Shown here: positions 50,740-58,616 of the stretch, piece by piece | Numbering within the stretch: position 1 is the stretch's first letter | Layout: each line of letters opens with the position of its first letter | NCBI RefSeq assembly: GCF_017830045.1 | Contig: NZ_JAEDXU010000003.1 | Coordinates: 124,001-188,000, forward strand | DNA length: 64,000 nt | Direction of reading: 5' to 3' | Origin: Enterococcus larvae | GTDB taxonomy: Bacteria > Bacillota > Bacilli > Lactobacillales > Enterococcaceae | Position numbers and translations under genes: made by a program | Notes under the pieces: generated by a model | What the model was told of the DNA's origin: nothing | Database searches by the model: none | Seen by the model: only the letters and a program-made list of their open reading frames with translations

Positions 50740-52089
50740 ATGTTACGTAATACACACGCACTAAATAAAAAATTATTTCTTTTTTCACTACCGATGATCG
50801 GCAGCTTGCTGACCCAACAATTATACAATGTTGCTGATATGATCATTGTCGGTCAGTTCATTGGTGTAGCGGAGCTGGCGGCAGTTGGGAATGCCGGTAC
50901 GGTGCTGCTGCTCTTCATCGTTATCTCCGGGGGAATCGAACTCGCTGTAGAAATTATTTTCTCCCGCTATATTGGGAAGAACGATCAATACCGATTAGCG
51001 AAGGGAACGACCAATATTCTGGTATTCGGAGCTCTTCTAGGTGTACTTCTGGCAGCAGCAGGTTTTTTCCTTCTACCCTTGTTGTTTAAGATGATGAATG
51101 TTCCGGAACAGCTGCTTCAGCTGACAAAAATTTATTGCCATATTTATCTATTAGGTGTTCCGTTTATTTACATCTATGATATTTCCAGAGCAATGATCAC
51201 CAGTCTAGGGGATGCAAAAAAGAGCTTCTATCTGGTTTTAACCTCTTCTTTGCTTAATGTAGTACTCAACTTGCTGTTTATTCTTGTTTTTCATATGGGA
51301 ATCGCCGGTGCTGCGTTAGGAACGATTCTTTCACAAGGAATAACAATGTGCATCAGCCTGATGATTCTCTATCACAAGAGCAAAAGCAATCCTTATTTTC
51401 AGCTGTCTGTTTCATTCGACAGCATACAACTGAAGGAAATCAGCCGGATCGCTGTTCCTTCGATTTTCCAACAATTCGTGATCACTCTTTCATCGGTCTT
51501 TTTACAAGCTTTTGCCAACCGTTTTGGCAATGATGTGATTATCGGTTTTATCGCTGTTACTAAGGTTTTAGCTGTTTCGCGGATTGTGATTTCAGGCTTT
51601 TCACAGACACTTTCCATTTTTTCTGCACAAATGTTTGCGGGAAAAAAATATACCGATCTGAAACAGACCTATCGCTTTCTTACTCAAGCATCACTACTGT
51701 ATGCCGCTTTCGTCAGCCTTGTTTTTCTTGTTTTTTCAGAACAGCTTTGCAATTTTTTCTTTAATAGTCAGCAGCATCCTGAAGGCTACCTGTTTTTTAG
51801 AAGCTATCTGATTTTTTCAATCGGCACTCTCTTCATGACAGTCTTCAAATTTATGAATGAAAGTATTTTAAGAAGTGCATTGAGAATGAAGGAGTACTTA
51901 CTCTGCAATATTGGCGACTTACTGGTCAAAGTCGGCTCTACTTATTTATTATTGACTCTTGCTTCTTCTGACGCTTTTTGGATTGGAGAAGGTCTGGGAC
52001 GACTACTTGCTTTTGGATTATCCGCTTATTTTGTCCTTCAAATCAAACGAACAATATCACTGTCTATCAAGGAGCCCCCTTCTATTTGA
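50740..52089 (+). CDS. MATE-family multidrug exporter
   Basis: A 449-residue protein with 12 predicted TM segments, opening LFLFSLPMIGSLLTQQLYNVADMIIVGQFIG and repeating the pattern in the second half (ISRIAVPSIFQQFVITLSSVFLQAF). This is the DinF/NorM-like MATE fold of Na+ or H+ coupled drug exporters. The ATG at 50740 follows AAAGGCGGGCGATAGG. Its expression is probably activated by the divergent MerR regulator. Confidence 0.9.
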   Translation: MLRNTHALNKKLFLFSLPMIGSLLTQQLYNVADMIIVGQFIGVAELAAVGNAGTVLLLFIVISGGIELAVEIIFSRYIGKNDQYRLAKGTTNILVFGALLGVLLAAAGFFLLPLLFKMMNVPEQLLQLTKIYCHIYLLGVPFIYIYDISRAMITSLGDAKKSFYLVLTSSLLNVVLNLLFILVFHMGIAGAALGTILSQGITMCISLMILYHKSKSNPYFQLSVSFDSIQLKEISRIAVPSIFQQFVITLSSVFLQAFANRFGNDVIIGFIAVTKVLAVSRIVISGFSQTLSIFSAQMFAGKKYTDLKQTYRFLTQASLLYAAFVSLVFLVFSEQLCNFFFNSQQHPEGYLFFRSYLIFSIGTLFMTVFKFMNESILRSALRMKEYLLCNIGDLLVKVGSTYLLLTLASSDAFWIGEGLGRLLAFGLSAYFVLQIKRTISLSIKEPPSI

Positions 52090-52121
52090 CTGCTCTTTTC
52101 AAAATACCACTTATTCAGTTT

Positions 52122-52362
52122 AAAAAGAGGCTGGGCCAAAAGTGGGGTGCTCCGCTAATTAAGAAGAAATATAAGAAAATGGCTTTTCATATTTTCAGTA
52201 TCCAAGTAGGTGCTTTGCCACATCAGAACTACTGCAGTAGTTGCTGTGTGTTAAAGCAATTTCGGCTTAATTCCGAAGGAGCAGCTCTTGGCTTGCCGTT
52301 TATTCGTGTTTAGAGTGTGGGACAATTTCTAATTTGATTATTGTCTTACGCTCTTCTTTTTT
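52122..52362 (+). repeat. 240-bp structured intergenic repeat, copy C
   Basis: Begins AAAAAGAGGCTGGGCC and ends with AGAGTGTGGGACAAT pairing with ATTGTCTTACGCTCT and a T-run. It shares the TCAGTATCCAAGTAGGT block, the TCAGAACTACTGCAGTAGTTGCTGTG core and the flanking complementary blocks with copy B, in the same orientation. It follows the MATE gene and precedes the Fur-controlled operon, probably insulating the two. Confidence 0.8.
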
Positions 52363-52431
52363 CTTTGCACACTAACACTGACAACCATTGATTTTTTCAA
52401 AAAGTGACAATAATTTAGTTAGAAAAATAAA

Positions 52432-52468
52432 GAGAATGATTATCATTCTCAATTAGATGTGATATAAT
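52432..52468 (+). promoter_or_regulatory. Perfect Fur box with promoter
   Basis: GAGAATGATTATCATTCTC (52432-52450) is a perfect 9-1-9 inverted repeat, nearly identical to the classical Fur consensus GATAATGATTATCATTATC. A good -10 TATAAT follows at 52463-52468; with a 17-base spacer the -35 would be TTATCA inside the Fur box. Binding would block RNA polymerase under iron-replete conditions. Confidence 0.88.
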
Positions 52469-52492
52469 TGCTAAAACTAAAGGAGGTCATTT

Positions 52493-53659
52493 ATGGAACA
52501 TACACTAACGATTGAACATTTCTCGATCCATTATGATTCACATAAAACCGAACTATGTCCTATACAGCTATACCCTTCTCTCTATGTAGAGGACACAACG
52601 CTTCCACGTTACTTCATTGGAACAACAACAATGTCCGCTGCTCTTTTTTATCAGGCTGACTGTCCGGAGCTGACAGATGAGGATTACCAGCTAAGTGAAG
52701 GATTTCAACAAATTCTGCATCGCTTTCCCCATACAAATCAGGAGCAGTTACTATTTACACTTGAAAACGGCTACCAATGGAAACATGTTCCAATCTATAT
52801 CGATGCGAAGGATTACCTTATCGGCAAGCTTCTTCCAGCAAAATTCAATGACTTACAACAACGATTGAAGGACATCCAACAGCTTACACCCGTGTTTGCG
52901 GACGGACTTCCCGATTTAGACAGCTACAAAAGAAAGAGACTATTTATAAGTGGTCGTTACGGTTCCCGTGAGCTGTTAGCTCCTGAGCATAAAAAAAATG
53001 TTCAGGCCATTCAGAAGAAACTGCATTATATCAATGAATTGTACTCCTTTGCTCATTACAGCTATGCTGCGATGACCGAATTTCTTCCTGAATATGAAAT
53101 AACGACATATGATGCTTTTCACGAAACCTATGGAAAACACATCTACAGCTTTACCATCACTAAAAACGACCAAACAATCCCGCTTCTTTGGCCGGACTAC
53201 CTATATCATCAACCTGAAAATCATTTAGAATTTGGTGTACTGGATTTTCCATCAAAGCGATACACTGCATTCAACGATTGGCAGGCGGGTGAAGAGATCA
53301 TGATTGAAATACTGGCTGAAGGCTTTGAAGATGTTCACTTTAAGACAACGTTGAAGAAAAAGCTCTCTAAACCACCACAGCTTTCCCAGCCAAGCTATCA
53401 GTCAGAAGAAACACTCACGCTAACGGTTACAGAAGATATTTTAAAGGAGCTGGAAAAACAAGAAGCATCGCTTGAAATCCTTGATCCAAAGAAAAGTATC
53501 TGGAATACAGAGCTTCTGGACTATCAAATTAGTGAGGAAACGCTCTTGATTCCTTGTCGTCAATTTGAACACATTGGTCGTTATCAATTGAAAATCAACA
53601 GTAAAGACTATGGGCAATTATTACTTTTATTTGCATTAATGGAGGAGAACAACAAATGA
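52493..53659 (+). CDS. Unknown protein of a Fur-controlled ECF operon; possible HID-like modules
   Basis: A 388-residue protein without signal peptide or TM helix. The N-terminal two thirds are unrecognised. In the C-terminal part two stretches resemble, by eye, the heme/hemoprotein-interacting HID (DUF1533, Shr-type) pattern: FNDWQAGEEIMIEILAEGFED and ISEETLLIPCRQFEHIGRYQLKI. First gene after the Fur box with AAAGGAGG before the ATG; its stop overlaps the S-component start (ATGA). A cytosolic protein with such modules could receive imported heme. This domain call is tentative. Confidence 0.6.
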   Translation: MEHTLTIEHFSIHYDSHKTELCPIQLYPSLYVEDTTLPRYFIGTTTMSAALFYQADCPELTDEDYQLSEGFQQILHRFPHTNQEQLLFTLENGYQWKHVPIYIDAKDYLIGKLLPAKFNDLQQRLKDIQQLTPVFADGLPDLDSYKRKRLFISGRYGSRELLAPEHKKNVQAIQKKLHYINELYSFAHYSYAAMTEFLPEYEITTYDAFHETYGKHIYSFTITKNDQTIPLLWPDYLYHQPENHLEFGVLDFPSKRYTAFNDWQAGEEIMIEILAEGFEDVHFKTTLKKKLSKPPQLSQPSYQSEETLTLTVTEDILKELEKQEASLEILDPKKSIWNTELLDYQISEETLLIPCRQFEHIGRYQLKINSKDYGQLLLLFALMEENNK

Positions 53660-54273
53660 AAAAACTAAAAATCCAAGATGTTATTTCTGTGGGGATCTAT
53701 ACAACGATTTATTTTCTAATTGTATTTCTGTGTATGATGGGACTTCGCTTTACGATTCCCGCATTCAATTCTATTCTGATTCCTGGTGTTACTGCGTTAT
53801 TTGCCGGGATCGTATATCTGCTGATGCTGAACCGCGTTCCTCGTTTTGGAGCAATCACGATCATGGGTAGTGTGATGGGGTTATTCTTTTTAGTCTCCGG
53901 TCACTTCCCACTCTCTTTTGTGCCTAATATCATTTGCGCTGTACTGGCTGATTTGATTCAGTACAAAACAGCCATCAATAAAAAACTCCGTACCTATCTC
54001 AGCTACATTGTGTTCAGCTATGGACTGACTGGTCCGGTTCTGCCTTTATGGTTCATGAAAAATGCCTATGTAGATTCATTGGTTGCCAGAGGGAAAGATG
54101 CTGCTTATATTGAAAGTGTTTTTGCACCAGTCACTACCTTCAGTTTTTACCTATGCATTTTTTCTGTCATTATCGGCGGGATCGCAGGTATGATGCTTGG
54201 TCGAACGCTCTACAACAAACATTTTAGTAAAGTCGAGGATCGCAGCTATGATTCTACCGCAAGTGAGTTTTGA
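53656..54273 (+). CDS. ECF transporter S component (MptD / TIGR02185 family)
   Basis: A 205-residue protein with about six TM segments. IQDVISVGIYTTIYFLIVFLCMMG at the start and GAITIMGSVMGLFFLVSGHFPLSFVPNIICAVLADL in the middle match the MptD (Trep_Strep) family of S components, whose ligand is not generally assigned. It overlaps the T-component gene by 26 bases. The Fur box and monooxygenase suggest heme or another iron complex as ligand. Confidence 0.85.
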   Translation: MKKLKIQDVISVGIYTTIYFLIVFLCMMGLRFTIPAFNSILIPGVTALFAGIVYLLMLNRVPRFGAITIMGSVMGLFFLVSGHFPLSFVPNIICAVLADLIQYKTAINKKLRTYLSYIVFSYGLTGPVLPLWFMKNAYVDSLVARGKDAAYIESVFAPVTTFSFYLCIFSVIIGGIAGMMLGRTLYNKHFSKVEDRSYDSTASEF

Positions 54274-54946
54274 TCCAAGAAGCAAGCTATGTACGATTTT
54301 ATTTGCCAGCTTCTCGTTGATGTTTTCTTTCCCTTTTCATATGGAAATCCTGTTTGTCAGCCTACTCTGCCTTTTATTTATTGTTTCAGGCAGCTGGAAA
54401 AAAGGACTGATTTTCTATTTAGTATTCTGGTTTTTGGTGCTTGGTGATCAGCTATTATTTCTTTACTCAGACCACCCGATCATTCCCTTTTTTTCTTTTC
54501 TGTTTGTTGGAAATCGCAGAATGCTGCCAACAATCATGGCCGCTGCATTTGCCACGGATAAAACGAAAATCAGCGAATGGATCGCCGCCCTCCAAAAATG
54601 GCGCATTCCTTTTTATATCCTTATTCCATTGACTGTACTGTTTCGATTCTTTCCAACCCTTATCCAGGATTTCAAAAGCATTCGAAACGCCATGAAATTT
54701 CGAGGGATCGCTGTATCAACAGCTTCACTGTTTTTCCATCCGTTTCAGACAATGGAGTACATCATCATCCCTGTTTTGATGTCAGCAGAGAATACATCTC
54801 TTGACCTGTCTTCTGCTGCCTTGGTCAGAGGACTATCTAATTCAGGTACACACACAAGTGTTTACGCACTTCGCTTGAGGCTCCAAGACTATGTGCTTAT
54901 GACGGCCTTACTCTTTTTAGCTATAGGAAGGAGCTGGCTGCTATGA
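54248..54946 (+). CDS. ECF transporter T component
   Basis: A 232-residue protein with four to five TM segments and the coupling helices of EcfT: ATDKTKISEWIAALQKWRIPFYILIPLTVLFRFFPTLIQDFKSIRNAMKFRG, containing the conserved Arg/Phe positions, and SAALVRGLSNSGTHTSV, the second signature region. The ATG at 54248 follows GAGG. Together with the S component and duplicated ATPase it makes a complete dedicated (group I) importer. Confidence 0.85.
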   Translation: MILPQVSFDPRSKLCTILFASFSLMFSFPFHMEILFVSLLCLLFIVSGSWKKGLIFYLVFWFLVLGDQLLFLYSDHPIIPFFSFLFVGNRRMLPTIMAAAFATDKTKISEWIAALQKWRIPFYILIPLTVLFRFFPTLIQDFKSIRNAMKFRGIAVSTASLFFHPFQTMEYIIIPVLMSAENTSLDLSSAALVRGLSNSGTHTSVYALRLRLQDYVLMTALLFLAIGRSWLL

Positions 54947-56358
54947 TTGATTTACAGAATCTGTCATTCTCCTACCCAGGACAGAAAGCATTGTTAGAGG
55001 ATGTCAATCTGTCTATTGCCTCCGGTGAAGTTGTTGTTTTATGCGGTGCCAGCGGTAGTGGAAAATCTACACTGTTAAAGATTTTGAATGGATTGATTCC
55101 TGAGCTGTATGAAGGAAAGCTTGATGGAGAAGGGACAATTCTAGAAAATGATTTTCTTGGTATAGATTTCAATGCGTATGTAAAAGAAATCGGTGTCGTT
55201 TTTCAGAATCCTAAAACACAGTTTTTTACGACCGATGTTTATTCTGAGCTGGCATTCTCTTTAGAAAACTATGGCGTTTCCAGAGAATGCATTATTGAGA
55301 GAATACAGGAAATCACTAAATTGTTAGGGTTAGAAAAATTATTGGGACATAGCATGTTCAATCTTTCTGGTGGTCAGAAACAATTAGTTGCCTTTGCTTC
55401 CGCCTGTATGTTGGAGCATAAGCTGTTTCTATTAGATGAGCCTTCCAGCAATCTGGATGAAAAAACGATTGATCAATTAAAAAGTTATATTCAACAGTTG
55501 AAACAGCAAGGCTTCACGATCATCATTGCCGAGCATCGCTTGCATTATCTAACCGAACTGGCTGATCGCTATCTGGTCATGGAGAACGGGAACATCATTG
55601 GCAATCATACAAAAGAAGTGATGATTAAACAGCCGCCGGAGAGCTTGGCAGCATTGGGCCTTCGGCCACTACTGCCAACAGCGATTCAGCCACGCACTAT
55701 TCAACCTCTTTCAATTAATGAAGCAAATCAGCTCTTACAATGTAAAGATGTCAGCTTCCATTACCCTAGAAAAAAATCTGGTATCAAGATTCCCAATCTA
55801 ACCCTAGACAGTGGGCAAATCATTGGTATCACAGGGACTAATGGTGCTGGAAAATCTACCTTATTCAAGCTGTTGTCCGGCATCACCAAACCCAAAAAAG
55901 GGACAATTTGGTTCAATGGTCAGAAAATGACTCCTCGACAGCTGATCAAGGAAAGTTTTATGGTCATGCAAGATGTCAATCTTCAGCTGTTCTTTGAATC
56001 AGTTGAAAAAGAAATCACCGCTAAAGCTGTAGATTTGAGTTATTTCAGCACCGCCGTTGAACTCTTGAATCTAAAATACCTGCTTCGCCGACATCCTCAA
56101 ACCTTATCCGGTGGGGAAAAGCAGCGCGTCGCGATCGCTACCGCTTTATTGTCTGGGAAAAAAATCATTTTCTTTGACGAACCGACAAGCGGTCTTGATC
56201 TAAAACATATGGAAGAGGTCAGCAAAACGATCCGTGTTCTTCATAAGCAGCATGTATTGATTTTAATTATTACTCACGACAAGGAATTCTTAAGCAAGAC
56301 CTGTCACCGAGTACTGGCTATAGAAGATGGAGAAATCACAGCCGATTATCCTATTTAA
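54943..56358 (+). CDS. ECF transporter duplicated ATPase (EcfA-EcfA')
   Basis: A 471-residue protein with two ABC domains. First: GASGSGKST, VVFQNPKTQFFT, NLSGGQKQLVAFA, LFLLDEPSSNLD and EHRL. Second: GTNGAGKST, MQDVNLQLF, LSGGEKQRVAIATA, IIFFDEPTSGLD and ITHD. Both sites look catalytic. Fusion of the two ATPases is usual for dedicated ECF systems with MptD-type S components. It overlaps the T-component gene by 4 bases. Confidence 0.9.
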   Translation: MIDLQNLSFSYPGQKALLEDVNLSIASGEVVVLCGASGSGKSTLLKILNGLIPELYEGKLDGEGTILENDFLGIDFNAYVKEIGVVFQNPKTQFFTTDVYSELAFSLENYGVSRECIIERIQEITKLLGLEKLLGHSMFNLSGGQKQLVAFASACMLEHKLFLLDEPSSNLDEKTIDQLKSYIQQLKQQGFTIIIAEHRLHYLTELADRYLVMENGNIIGNHTKEVMIKQPPESLAALGLRPLLPTAIQPRTIQPLSINEANQLLQCKDVSFHYPRKKSGIKIPNLTLDSGQIIGITGTNGAGKSTLFKLLSGITKPKKGTIWFNGQKMTPRQLIKESFMVMQDVNLQLFFESVEKEITAKAVDLSYFSTAVELLNLKYLLRRHPQTLSGGEKQRVAIATALLSGKKIIFFDEPTSGLDLKHMEEVSKTIRVLHKQHVLILIITHDKEFLSKTCHRVLAIEDGEITADYPI

Positions 56359-56398
56359 TGACCGTGCTGTTTTAATAACTATAATTGGAGGTATTTCT

Positions 56399-56728
56399 AT
56401 GTTTATCGTAACAAACACTATTCAGGTAACAACTGCTCATGCAGATAAAATGATTCAACGGTTTCGCTCTACTCATACGAATGACCGCATGACAGGAGTC
56501 AAGGGATTCCTAAATTTCGAAGTCATGCACCGGGAGCTTCCTGATAGCCCTGAAATAACAGAGTTAGTCGTTCTCAGCCGCTGGGAGTCACAGGAGGATC
56601 AGGAAAACTGGACTGCCGGCAACTCATTCAAAGATCTCCACAAAGGAAAAAAAGCAGAACGACCTGCACCGTCAAAAGAAGCCTCACCTGTTTTAGGAAA
56701 TGTTATCGCAAAGTATCATTTAGCATAA
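56399..56728 (+). CDS. IsdG/HmoA-like heme-degrading monooxygenase
   Basis: A 109-residue ABM-fold protein (FIVTNTIQVTTAHADKMIQRF, LVVLSRWESQEDQENWTAG, FKDLH). Asn6, Trp71 and His81 fit the Asn-Trp-His triad of IsdG-type monooxygenases that open the heme ring and free iron. GGAGGTATTTCT precedes the ATG. It is the last gene of the Fur-box operon, so it probably releases iron from the compound brought in by the ECF importer. Non-heme ABM enzymes remain possible. Confidence 0.75.
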   Translation: MFIVTNTIQVTTAHADKMIQRFRSTHTNDRMTGVKGFLNFEVMHRELPDSPEITELVVLSRWESQEDQENWTAGNSFKDLHKGKKAERPAPSKEASPVLGNVIAKYHLA

Positions 56729-56732
56729 TCGA

Positions 56733-56784
56733 AAAGCACTTGCAAAATCCGGCCTAAGCGCTGAATCTGCAGGTGCTTTCTCTT
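56733..56784. terminator. Terminator of the Fur-controlled operon
   Basis: AAAGCACTTGCA (56733-56744) pairs with TGCAGGTGCTTT (56768-56779) allowing one G-T pair, followed by CTCTT. It lies between convergent genes. Confidence 0.7.
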
Positions 56785-56790
56785 AACATT

Positions 56791-57408
56791 CTATTTCATA
56801 AAAAATTGAACAAACCCTAGACAATCATATAGGAAATGGCAAATCCAGCTGACCCAGATACTTTCTGATTTCTTCCAAATATAGTTCAACACTAGACGAA
56901 GAGGCAATAGCGTGATCAACAGCTGGGCGATATGAAACCCATATGCCGGAATATGCCATAAAGCGAACAGCACACTGCAAATCAGACTTGCCCAATGAAA
57001 AGACATTCCCGCTTTTTCCAACCCCAATATCAAATTGGTACTCAGCAGTTCTTCCCCCATCAACATAAACGGTACTTGTAGAAAAATCATTTGCAAGCTG
57101 ATTACATCGGCAACAGAATTCTTTGTTGCTTCACCAAAAAATTGTTGATACAAAACACCGCACAGGATACCTACAAACAAAGTCAGTGGTAAGCCCCATG
57201 CAAGAGTTTTCCAGCTGAAATGCTTGAACTGCTCAGTGAATCGATCCTTTAATAGATAGTAGCCGATAAGACCGCACAACAATGCATTCCAAATAGTCCC
57301 GATCACCGATCCAAAAGGTAGCAGGGCTGGAATATATTGATAACCGATCCCGATTAAAATCGTGACACCAAACAACAACAAGCCTGTTTGTTTTTTTTCT
57401 TCTGTCAT
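56791..57408 (-). CDS. CPBP-family intramembrane protease-like protein
   Basis: A 205-residue protein with six to seven TM segments. Motif 1 reads MGEELLSTNL, where the usual EExxxR has Asn instead of Arg; motif 2 is FALWHIPA (FxxxH) and motif 3 CHFLYDCLG (HxxxD/N). The two Glu and both His suggest activity may be kept. Such proteins act as CAAX-like proteases or bacteriocin self-immunity factors. The ATG at 57408 has a modest GTGGGA site. Confidence 0.82.
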   Translation of the reverse strand: MTEEKKQTGLLLFGVTILIGIGYQYIPALLPFGSVIGTIWNALLCGLIGYYLLKDRFTEQFKHFSWKTLAWGLPLTLFVGILCGVLYQQFFGEATKNSVADVISLQMIFLQVPFMLMGEELLSTNLILGLEKAGMSFHWASLICSVLFALWHIPAYGFHIAQLLITLLPLRLVLNYIWKKSESIWVSWICHFLYDCLGFVQFFMK

Positions 57409-57513
57409 AACGTTTCCCACCCTTGATTTTGTTTTTTTATTCTTTATAAACAATCTATTCAACAAGAGTATAGCTAATTGGAGAATTATTTAAAAATCAT
57501 ATGGCTTAATAAT

Positions 57514-57570
57514 AAAAAAGAGAGTGGGACATTAGTCAGATGAAAATCTGATCATTGTCCCACTTTTTTT
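57514..57570. terminator. Strong bidirectional terminator-like hairpin
   Basis: AGTGGGACA and TGTCCCACT form the outer stem and GTCAGAT/ATCTGAT the inner one around a GAAA loop, flanked by A- and T-tracts. The GTGGGACA motif recalls the end hairpin of the 240-bp repeat family. It may be a short relative of that element. Confidence 0.8.
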
Positions 57571-57577
57571 GATTTAA

Positions 57578-57900
57578 GGGTACACAAAAAGCACTCAGAC
57601 CTATAAGATTAAAGTGACTAAACCAAATCAGAAAGGAAGCGAGTGCTTTATGTTTAAAAATTATACCATCAACCAAACGACTTTACCATTAGATATGGAA
57701 CAATTTATTTCGGAGACGGATGTCGCTTTTGCCGTCAACGCTCTGGTTGAGTCCATTCCGCAGACGCTCTTTATTCAATTGGAACAACAACTAGGTCGGC
57801 CAGCCTACCATCCCAAAATGATGTTGAAAATTATTTTATATGCCTATACTCCAGATAGTATCAAATAATTCTTTTGCTAAGCAATTCGTCATCAGCAGCC
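57578..57900 (+). mobile_element. IS1182-family insertion sequence remnant
   Basis: The left part of an IS1182-type element, with left-end-like sequence (GGTACACAAAAAGCACTCAG) and only the first part of the transposase gene. No right end is visible before kdpE, so most of the element is deleted. Confidence 0.7.
57650..57868 (+). pseudogene. Truncated IS1182-family transposase
   Basis: The 72 codons from ATG at 57650 read MFKNYTINQTTLPLDMEQFI, AFAVNALVESIP and GRPAYHPKMMLKIILYAYT, the N-terminal signature of IS1182 transposases (normally about 450-550 residues). After YAYT the sequence departs from the family (PDSIK-stop), so the catalytic domain is gone and the gene is inactive. AAAGGAAGC precedes the ATG. 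Confidence 0.85.
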
Positions 57901-57923
57901 TGTGAACATATTGGGGGATTCTA

Positions 57924-58616
57924 TTACGCCTCTCTCAAATCCTTCATTCGATAACCGACCCCGATTTCCGTCAGTATATACTGCGGCTCTACTGGATCTG
58001 TTTCGATTTTTTTCCGGATGTTGGACATGTTTACACGAAGAACCTGTGTATCTCCTACTGCAAAAGGTCCGTACAGAGCAGTCATCAACTGTTTATAAGT
58101 CACTACTTTCCCCACGTTCTCACTTAGTGCCTTTAACAATAGGAACTCATTTTTAGTTAGATGGATTTCTTGATCGCTCTTTTGAACAAGGTGCTTTTCA
58201 TAGTCGATCATCAGCTCTTTATTGGTAAATGTTTGACTATTCCTCGCTGTATTTCGGGAATGCCTCATGGCTGTCCGAATTCTCGCTAACAGTTCCTGAG
58301 TACCAAAAGGCTTCGTCACATAATCATCTGCACCAATATCTAATGCTTCGACTTTTCCCGTCTCATTATCCCTAGCGGAAATAACAATGATCGGTGTCTC
58401 ATATTGCTTCCGCAAAATTTTCAGCAGTTCCATCCCATCCATATCAGGAAGCCCTAAATCCAGTAAAATCAAATCAATTTCCTGTGACTGAAAGAGAGTG
58501 ATACCCGTCATTGCAGAATCAGCTTGATAGACAGTATGATGCTCTCTTTCCAAAACAACTTGTATAAACTCTGCGATGATCCCATCATCTTCAATCACCA
58601 GAATATTCGATCCCAT
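57924..58616 (-). CDS. kdpE: Response regulator KdpE
   Basis: A 230-residue OmpR-type regulator. The receiver has LVIEDD and the phospho-acceptor Asp in DLILLDLGLPDMDG, with the conserved Lys in YVTKPFG; the C-terminal winged helix has HLTKNEFLLLKALSENVGKVVTYKQLM and VRVNMSNIRKKIE. The ATG at 58616 follows AGAGGGGGAG and overlaps the kdpD end by 26 bases. It should activate kdp transcription under potassium limitation. Its stop is next to an IS remnant. Confidence 0.93.
   Translation of the reverse strand: MGSNILVIEDDGIIAEFIQVVLEREHHTVYQADSAMTGITLFQSQEIDLILLDLGLPDMDGMELLKILRKQYETPIIVISARDNETGKVEALDIGADDYVTKPFGTQELLARIRTAMRHSRNTARNSQTFTNKELMIDYEKHLVQKSDQEIHLTKNEFLLLKALSENVGKVVTYKQLMTALYGPFAVGDTQVLRVNMSNIRKKIETDPVEPQYILTEIGVGYRMKDLREA

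Noticed and set aside
19200-52362. CRISPR array
   Set aside because: The repeated units are three dispersed 240-bp elements tens of kilobases apart, not short regularly spaced repeats, and no cas genes occur.
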